DNA from: Acanthococcus lagerstroemiae
Lineage: Eukaryota > Arthropoda > Insecta > Hemiptera > Eriococcidae
Assembly: GCA_031841125.1 (NCBI GenBank)
Contig: CM063113.1
Coordinates: 33,997,312 to 34,061,311, forward strand
DNA length: 64,000 nt
Reading direction: 5' to 3'
Below the pieces are notes generated by a model. It was not told the origin of the DNA. It worked only from the letters and a program-made list of their open reading frames with translations, and searched no databases. Positions 56,287 to 64,000 of this stretch are shown one piece after another. Each line of letters begins with the position of its first letter. The stretch's first letter is position 1. Position numbers and translations under genes: made by a program.

Positions 56287-57185
56287 TACATGGGCTGTCG
56301 CTAAGTAACTGAGACTAAAATTCGTACGGCTCACCAACGCTACCTATCGGCGTTCCAACGCAGTAGGGGAATAATCAGGTTCATTAGTTAGTGATTGAGA
56401 CCACGCCGAGCGCATTTGATTGCAAACTCGCTGTTCCAGACCAATTTGAAAGAAACCATATGCATTGACCCCTCCAGGTTTTTTAAAGAAGGAAAAAAGC
56501 ATACGATTACAAAATTTTTTATTAATCATCTTCTTCATTAAGTACACAAATGTATTTTTTTAAATAAGCGCCATTCATGGCTATACAGGCGTCCATTCTT
56601 TCTTGCCATTTATTAAACGTTTCGCATATTCCCCCGCAAACATCTGCGCCGCAGTGATGACTTCTAAAAAAATCACAATGCACCTCCACCCCCCGTGTAG
56701 TCCTGACCTCGCCCCTGCAACTTTTGGTTATTTCCTCAACTGAAGGCAGCCATACGCGGCCGTCAATTCAATTAAAATCAAGAAGTCAACACTGCAGCGC
56801 AGATGTTTTTCTCCTTGTTACCGGCGGCGGAATGCGCGAAAACGTTCGATAAATGGCAAGAATGGATGGACGCCTGTATAGCCATGAATGGCGCTTATTT
56901 TGAAAAAGATATTCGTGTACTTAATAAAGATGATGATTAATAAAAAATTTTGTAATCGTACGCTTTTTCCTTCTTTAAAAAAATCTTAAAAAAACAGGAG
57001 GGGTCAACGCATATGGGTTCTTTCAAATTGGTCTGGAACAGCGAGTTTTCAATCAAATGAGCTCGGCATGGTCTCAATTGATAGCTAATTAACCAAATTA
57101 TTCCCCTATTGCGTTGAAACGCCGATAGATAGCGTTGGCGGGCCGTACGAATTTTAGTCTCAATTACTTAGCAACAGTCTATGTA
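56287..57185. mobile_element. mariner-derived element with inverted duplication of its 3' end
   Basis: TA-flanked (56287-56288 and 57184-57185), 895 bp. The outer about 350 bp on each side are inverted copies: GCTAAGTAACTGAGACTAAA at 56297 against the reverse complement of 57150-57175. They include a stretch coding for the transposase C-terminus. On the plus strand about 56700-56940 encodes S-P-D-L-A-P (the residue at the third catalytic Asp is lost), then M-D-A-C-I-A-M-N-G-A-Y-F-E-K-D and a stop near 56940. The left arm repeats the same tail on the minus strand. So one half-element was copied in inverse orientation, giving a snap-back structure. Confidence 0.8.
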
Positions 57186-57189
57186 AGAT

Positions 57190-57691
57190 CCATTATTTTT
57201 ACTTACTTCGATGGACATACCACCATGCTATTATTTCGATTTTTGACACGTGGCATCTCTGGATTTTTTCAAAATTTAGTTTTCCCTTTGGTGGATTTGC
57301 CCAGACCCTCGTGGGACTTGGTGGTGGTCTGTGGTTAAACACCCGTAAGTATGGTGATAGTAGGCTGAACGCTCGTCACTACGAGTTATTAGGCCCCTTC
57401 GTCGGCAACCTACACTATCGGCAAATTTCCCACAGGTGAGATCCTTGGAACAAGTTTATTTTTCCAGGGCTTTTATTTCCAAATTTGTGTGGGACATCTG
57501 GCTTTTCGGAAAATTACGCTACAACGCTTTGCCCATTTCCACTAGGAAATTCATATTTTCAGACTCTAGTTAACGCCGGATAAAAATTCGAATGCAATTT
57601 TCAAAAACAGCGACACAGAAAATCCCATCCCGAACATTTGTTCGATGTCTTCGCCTCCCCGCCTCAAGAAATCTATGTTGCCAATTTCATG
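57190..57691. other. Gene-free interval
   Basis: No gene or repeat recognised. Confidence 0.35.
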
Positions 57692-57864
57692 AGCGAAACC
57701 AGGGCCGTATACAAGGGGGGGGGGTGTAGGGGTCTGATACCCCCTTGGGTACGGCCGTGCACTTAAAAATTCAGGAAAATGCGGATCTCAGAAACATTAC
57801 AAACCCCATATGTTAGGTCAACCCCCCCCCTCGCCATATTCCTGGATACGGCACTGAGCGAAAC
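57692..57864. mobile_element. hAT-type MITE, 157 bp, perfect 8-bp duplication
   Basis: AGCGAAAC at 57692-57699 and 57857-57864 flank a body starting CAGGGCCGTATACAAGG. Its other end, reverse complemented, is CAGTGCCGTATCCAGG. G runs (57715-57724) and C runs (57823-57831) are sub-terminal, similar in style to the MITE at 45203. Confidence 0.88.
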
Positions 57865-57869
57865 TTGGA

Positions 57870-58650
57870 CTTTGAACTATGAAATAGGAAGTCGATCAAA
57901 AATCTGATTCGATATTCGAAATCAGGGAGCTGAAAAGCTCCATTCCAATGCTTTGATATGTTTTCTTTTGATAATTCCAAGCTGGCCGAACGTTCCAGCT
58001 ACCTTTCCGGGAGGCAAAATTTTTTCTCTAAGAAACTAGACGTTACCACAAAAAGATTCTGCTTTGTCGCGCCTCGATTTGACTTCTCGGTCAAGTATGA
58101 AGACGGGGGAGAGGGGACACATTTAAATTAGACATCTTGTATACATCAATACAGGCCCAGAGCCAACCGATTGTTTGTGAGTGGGCAAGTAACATTTCAG
58201 ACAAGGCATGTTTGTAAACTTGTCAAACAAAACAAAACAAAAAAAAATCCAAAGTACATAATTAGCATTCTTTTGATCTAATACTAGCATCTACAGTACC
58301 ACACAAACGTCAATTCCTCATCATGAATTGATAAATTAGATAAAAACTGCTGCGGCCAAAAAGAAAAAACATGTCAGCTGGTAAAAAAAACATTATTTTC
58401 CCGCTAGACCGGCTAAGTGAAGTCGTCAGACCGGGACACTATCCGGTCTGCCCGGTCGCTAGCTACGGGGCTGATTTGAACAATCAAGTTGAAACAACCT
58501 TAATGTTGTTGTTTTTTTCGGCGGAGGTCTTGCCGGACTAATCAAACATCACGATACTTCAAAATTCGAACGAATTCAACGTGAACGTACTATCTCCAAT
58601 TCAAGAGATCCAAATATGGTATGTCTTCGTCTTCGGGCAACTTTCTGGAG
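57870..58650. other. Gene-free interval
   Basis: No gene recognised. Several short C/G tracts and a CAAAACAAAACAAAA stretch at 58228. Confidence 0.35.
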
Positions 58651-58655
58651 CATGC

Positions 58656-58801
58656 CTACTTGCTGAACCCATTGTCCTCAGTTGCTAGTACCGCTGCCAC
58701 CTGAAAACACAAAAGTAAGTTAGAATAAAAATCGCTCGCTGGCTTCGTTTCACGTTATTGAGAGCGGAAATACTGCCACTTACCTTGCTCACGATAGCCA
58801 T
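58656..58801 (-). CDS. Possible two-exon micro-ORF, speculative
   Basis: On the minus strand ATG at 58801 opens M-A-I-V-S-K, then GTAAGT (58783-58778). A pyrimidine-rich stretch ending TTTTCAG (58701) precedes a second segment giving V-A-A-V-L-A-T-E and ending TAG at 58656. Spliced, it is 20 codons. The splice sites look strong, but a peptide this short is more likely the 5' part of a non-coding transcript or chance. Confidence 0.15.
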
Positions 58802-59242
58802 TTCTCGCTTTGACGACTGACTCCACTCAATAATAGCTTACTCGCTTTCCCGCACTTTTACATAATTATTAATGGCAGGAGGGGTGGGGTTCGTCAGAAA
58901 GGGTTACAAGTACAATTCGGGCCGTGCATCCGTCAGAGCGTGTCGCTATCGGGTTGAAGTGATAAGTAGTAAAAGGTGAATCCATGCATTTCCCTCATTA
59001 ACGTACATACTCATTAAAATTGAAATATCTCGAACAATAAGAAGTTTTTAAAGTATTTGAAGAGAAAAGAATTTTTCGAACAAAGCATTTTCTTTTGATT
59101 AAGACTATTTTTATACTTAGATTCCAAAATTTTGCTACATGTGTCAAAAACTTCACCTTTTGTTCGCAGATAAGAGTAGTCGATACTCGATACTAGCACT
59201 GCACGGCACGAATGGTACCTTTCCCGATCCACATGAATCTTT

Positions 59243-59751
59243 CATTACACCAATGCATTGTAGCCAGCCGAAAGCTGAAAGCCAAATTCAGCCGAATTTT
59301 TACTGATAAGAGAAAAGCTGAAAGCTAGCTTTATTTGTACCTTCACAAGTCAAAAGCCGAAAGAAGCCAACATTTTCCAGCTTTCTTTTGGCTTCTCAAA
59401 AACCTATAAATTCGTGAGCTCTTGATCAATTTTTCTTGTGTGTGATATTTTTGAGAACTGTATTTTCCCTCCCTGAACCTTAAGACCTCAGCTCAGGTGT
59501 CAGTTGACGGCAAATTTTAGCTCAAAATATCAGCAACGACTGCAATTTGTTTGTACGTTTTGTCTTTTGGGTATTGGGCAACGGAAATTAAGTATTTTTA
59601 TCAGTAAAGACTAAAGAAGCCAAAAAGCCGAAAGCCAGCCGAATTTTTCTTAAAAGCCGAAAGCAAAAAGCCAAATCCGTATTTTTCAAGGTCAAAAGTT
59701 TAAGCCAAAAGCCGAAGCTAAAATTTTTAGCTGCAATGCACTGCATTACAC
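59243..59751. mobile_element. hAT-type MITE, 493 bp, perfect 8-bp duplication
   Basis: CATTACAC at 59243-59250 and 59744-59751 flank a body beginning CAATGCATTGTAGCCAGCC. Its other end, reverse complemented, is CAGTGCATTGCAGC. Inside are many copies of AAAGCCGAAAGC/AAAGCTGAAAGC (59270-59400 and 59615-59720). No ORF. Confidence 0.88.
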
Positions 59752-59759
59752 CCAGTTAT

Positions 59760-62500
59760 TTAAGAATGCAACTGCTACCGCTCACATTCTAGTCATACCT
59801 CACAGTTGAAAATATTTCTCACATATTATTGATTAAATCAGTTAATGTATTTCTCTCAATCATCATAAGGTATTAAATTAATACTGCTTAAAAATAACTA
59901 TTATAAATAGCTATATGGTATTCGAACGTTACATAAACCTAATATTTGGTTAAAAATTATACAATTTCAAAATCGTTTTATCGATTATAATGATGTACAT
60001 CGTTCAGTTTAAAATATGCGTTACGATAAATAAAAAAATTGTAATTTAAAACGAAATAAAAACGAAGAAGAGAAAACAGCCTGTACTACACAACTCTGAA
60101 GTACTACGTGCGTTTTCTACTCAGAAGCCGGTGACGGGGACGAGAATGAAAATCTAAACGATTTAAAATCGACTATAGAACAAAAAACTACATCGTTACT
60201 CTATGACAATATGAAATGAAAAGAACAGCTATTCTAGTCAGAAATAAAAAAGTACAGTATTCGGGTAGTTTTATAAATACGAAAAAAAACACGATATGAA
60301 TGACTTTGAACTCAGGTAGATAATTTTTAAAATGAAAATATTTAAATTCGAAGTTTATATTAGCCTAGATGAACGTTTTCGATTCATAGCTGACACTTAT
60401 GCATCTAAAAATTATTATTCAATTTGGTCATGAGCAAAAGTTGGAAACCGTTTTGAACGAATTTACAAGAGAGAACCAGTGAGCATTCTCGAAGCTTTAC
60501 GGGGTAAACTGAGGAAAATTTATAGATTAAATGTTTTCCCCATTATAGGATCCATAACCAATTAGAAATCAAATTCCTTCCTAAAGAATATAATTATAAG
60601 ATTATAAGACACATTTTCACTCGATCCCGTCCATCACCGCCGAAACGCCATCAACGGTATTCAATCTACAGGCCACACACGATGACATAAATTTGCAGAC
60701 GCTATTAAAAAAGGACGCATGATATGATTCATTAATAAAAAATATTATTTTTATTATTACTGGTTTACAGATCACTCAACCTAACACGTGGGAACAGCCT
60801 GACGATATGTACATAATACATATACCAATCAAGGCCGTATTACAGACAAATTCTCGGGGGTACAAGACTCGGAACATGCCGTACTAAGCTGGAGAGAAGT
60901 TTTTTCAATTTCATAAATCATAAACTAATGCTCTCGACATACTTCTGGGATGCAGCTCGCCGATCTTCGCCAGGGCCAGTGAATAATTTTAAAATTAATT
61001 CAAACTGGATCTCCAAGACATGAGATCAGTTATCGGTTAGTGACCTGTGTATTGACCTAACATTTCTTACATGATACTGGCCAGCACTGATCATTTTAGA
61101 AATGAGAAGGGCTCGCCGAATTCATCAAAATCAATCTTTTGGCATTTTTACGTTTAAATACGGACAATTTTTCAATCAAAATCAATAAACTGTAAATCGA
61201 ATCCACATACGAATTCATTCGCAGGATATAAAATGTAACGTACTTTCAGATCTCCTTCCTCGCGCAATTATTAGTTGACTGCGCTTCAGAAGGTGGATAT
61301 CGCATTCGAAAATTTTCATTTCACCTTTGGTAATCAACCAACCATTATACCTTTATATAATAGTCCGAATGGAAGAATAATGCGAGAACGATAAATTATA
61401 CAAACGAAGAAACTTACACAGCATTCATAAACACTCATCAAGAAAAAAAAAAGTAAAGGACAAAATTAGGTATCTCTCTAAAAATCAAACTACTAAAATT
61501 CGTGGTAAATCGAAGAAATACACTTTATAAACCCGCAACTATAGATACAAGTTGAAAAAATAATAATTAAAAAAAAATAAATAAACAGTCTCGGACTGTT
61601 ACTGGTACGCTTAAAACAGTTCGAGAATCTCAAATCGATGTGTGCGTATTGATTTGAATTTAAGATAATCTAGAATAAAATGATTGCTAATACATTTAGG
61701 TCCCTTGAAAAGAAAAAGAAATGAGAAAAAAATGGAATGTTAAAAAAATAATCATAACAAAAAAACGATTGATAAAAAAAGTCTACATTAAAATATTGCG
61801 ATACGGTTTTTCAAACGGGAAAAATATAATGATTTTACATGTTTAGATATTAACACATCAATACATAGAAATAAACTACAATAACTAACAAATTTGTCAT
61901 TCGCTACTCGGGTAGTAAAGAACTGCCGAGTTACATCGCGTATAAAACCGCCACTTCGATAGTAAAACTGGTAAACGTGGCGTTAACACCGGAACTGCGA
62001 CCAACAAGAAAATTCTACAAGTCAGCCTCAGTTTCGAAAGAAGCCAAAATATGATACTGAGCGTTTTCTGCCGATCAAGAAGTAAAATTTTTGCGATTAG
62101 CCTGTGATTGAATCAAGACAGATGTCACATTCAACCGGTTAAAAAATTGTGGTTGGCTGGGGTTACCTTCTTTATCCAGGGGGGGAGGGGGAATATGGCG
62201 TTAAGGTGAAGGGAAGCAATCGAAACAGTCGTCCGTTCATTTTCACGGTTGATGTACTTTGAGCTAATACTCCGCAAATGCTCGAAAAACTTGAGTATTT
62301 ATGTTCACCATGGCTACTCCCAACTAACATGGACTATTATAGAGGTAGGGGGAAGTTGATCAGATGCTCAAGAAATACTCGACTTTATAAACGCCCATTA
62401 AGTGACACAAAAATCCAGGTAATACAGATACGCTTCGCATGACACATAAGGCGCTCACCTACTATAAAAAAAACTGATCATTAAAGTAGCAATCCTGATA
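59760..62500. other. Gene-free AT-rich interval
   Basis: About 2.7 kb without any open frame above background and without recognised repeats. The composition (many ATAAATA and poly-A words) would fit a 3' UTR or intron of a gene lying outside the window, but nothing shows this directly. Confidence 0.4.
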
Positions 62501-62512
62501 GTCGATCTAAAG

Positions 62513-62805
62513 AGGAGTTGATTTGGCAATACTGGTAATCTATTCTCATGGACATCATCATAAGTACGGTGGGTGTCAAAAAATATGATAGTCCATCAAG
62601 GAGTAATCTATTAGGTAATGCTAGCAATCTATTCTTACAGACATCAACATAGGCGCCATTCATATTGTAGGCGGGTGCCAAACAAAAAATGTTATACTCA
62701 ATCAAAGGTGTGATCGATTTGGCAATACTGGCAATGTGTTCTTACAGACGTCAGCATACGCACCATCAATACATACAGTAGGTGCGTGCCAAGAAACATC
62801 AACTA
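62513..62805. repeat. Tandem repeat, about 95-105 bp unit, three copies
   Basis: Units start near 62513 (GGAGTTGATTTGGCAATACT), 62598 (GGAGTAATCTATTAGGTAAT) and 62707 (GTGTGATCGATTTGGCAATA). Each continues with 'GCAAT.T.TTCTTACAGAC.TCA.CATA' and 'GG.GGGTGCCAA'. The short minus-strand open frames across it share the same repeated peptide pattern and are not genes. Confidence 0.75.
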
Positions 62806-62809
62806 TTTG

Positions 62810-64000
62810 ATATTCTCTCATGTTTCCCAAGGAATAACGAATACTTAAATTGGGACTTAAACCTAAGTTGCATGTGCTGGCATGCACTGTCAGTATGTTC
62901 ATTGTACTCTATCACTTTGGGATGATTAGATCAACCCGAACTGATAATACCCGCAAAACGTTTGCCTATGGTATCGTTACCTAGGTGAGGTGTAAACCCC
63001 AATGAAGTCTACAAGTTTCGTAATAATCTCTCAGAAATTGTACGAGTATTCATCAGTACTTGCCCAAACATTTCTGAGCATCTAGTCGCCAATATCAAGT
63101 GTCTTTAGTTTTTTCCACCAACCACTACAGATATAGAATGTTTCAATTAGTAAAATAGTTCACCAAGAGAAACTGTTGATGAGTGGTATGAAAATACAGC
63201 GTTGCCACCTCAAAAAATTGAAAGAACAAATTTGAGTTTCTCCTTCATTAAAATGGCTTTAAAAATTCAATACTAAGTTACATTATTCCACTGCCTTGAA
63301 ACATTTTTACAAACATAATGCCTGCCTTAAAACATTCTATACAAATATACTATCATGTCAGTTTAAGGAGTTAATTAGTTTCCAACATGTTTTTCATCTT
63401 TCCTCGGGCTAAGTCATACATTCTGAGGAAGAATCTACCATGCCTCTCCAGTGCAGCCCCTAGACTATAGGCTTGTTCGGCTTTTTCGGTAAATTTGGAA
63501 ACTGCACTGTTACCAACTGCCACGATGGTTTTGCGAGGCTCCGAGCCCTCTTAGTAGCAGCTTTCTATTGCAAATGTACATAAGATCAAAACATAGATCA
63601 AACTCCAGACACAGGCAGTTCATCAAATTCGTACTGTAGGCAATATGTCCATATATGTTTAGTGACAGTTTCCTGCCGTATAGCGTAGAAATCACACTTG
63701 TTTCGTCAATGTTCAATGTAGGCATCATCCAAAAACTAGTTTCACAACTATGCTAGAACCCCCCCCCCCATGTCATTTTCTGATCCTATTAAATAGTATC
63801 ATAGCTCTGCAAGACCCTTCTCTACGTTGTTGTATTAGTAACTCGACAATTTTACTCCCCGACAAGAGCGAAGAACTCGTAATTCGTGAAATGAACTAAA
63901 TTTTACATCGACTAGAATAATAAATAGATACGTTATAAGAATTCGTAATCGCGATTCGTTTGATATTTCAGTGGTAAATGCGATAACGATGGACTTGGCA
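62810..64000. other. Gene-free interval to the window end
   Basis: No gene recognised. The open frame 63728-63510 has no known domain. C run at 63761-63769. Confidence 0.35.

Overview
This window is nuclear DNA of an arthropod, most likely an insect; nothing fixes the order. The evidence is spliced P450 genes with GT-AG introns, AT-rich intergenic DNA, and a repeat load typical of insects: jockey/RTE/R1-like LINEs, hAT, piggyBac and mariner-type elements, a Helitron-like element and a tRNA-derived SINE. There are no bacterial-style operons, rRNA genes or CRISPR arrays.

The only clearly intact protein-coding genes are two paralogous cytochrome P450s on the minus strand. Gene A has exons 38977-38074, 37892-37671, 37590-37345 and 36865-36696 (513 aa). 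Gene B has exons 52970-52067, 49574-49353, 48804-48553 and 48117-47951 (514 aa). The splice sites were read by hand; phases agree at every junction and both totals are multiples of three. Exons 1 and 2 are the same length in both genes (904 and 222 bp). Between them lie two relics of the same family (about 44143-44540 and 46560-47650), so this is a tandem array with gene birth and death. Gene B's upstream block is homologous to the relic block at 47030-47650, with a 2.5-kb transposon inserted into it.

Layout. 1-2100: homopolymer-distorted sequence containing a degenerate ~262-bp tandem repeat, probably a badly assembled contig end. 2100-4750: intergenic DNA, a hairpin and a 55/58-bp minisatellite. 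4770-11430: three LINE remnants, one nearly full length with ORF1, endonuclease, RT and a TAAA tail. 13.0-18.9 kb: SINE, mariner relic, R1-like RT, Gypsy-like pol and gag fragments. 21-27 kb: repeats, a TA-flanked inverted-repeat element, and a SINE with target duplications. 28772-30553: Helitron-like element. 31.7-36.6 kb: TA-flanked elements and a piggyBac-type MITE. 36.7-53.5 kb: the P450 array, with hAT-type elements and LINE pieces between genes and in introns. 53498-56008: long-TIR element with a cysteine-rich CXC-like ORF and two short inverted-repeat elements nested in it. 56289-57183: mariner derivative with an inverted duplication. 57.7-64 kb: hAT MITEs, AT-rich DNA and a ~100-bp tandem repeat.

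No new cellular pathway is visible. The most unusual items are the structures of the mobile DNA: the Helitron-like element with three tandem 5' ends, a 35-bp palindromic insertion bounded by a perfect 8-bp duplication, and the long-TIR element whose pre-insertion site survives in a paralogous block. All alignments and junctions were made by eye without database searches.
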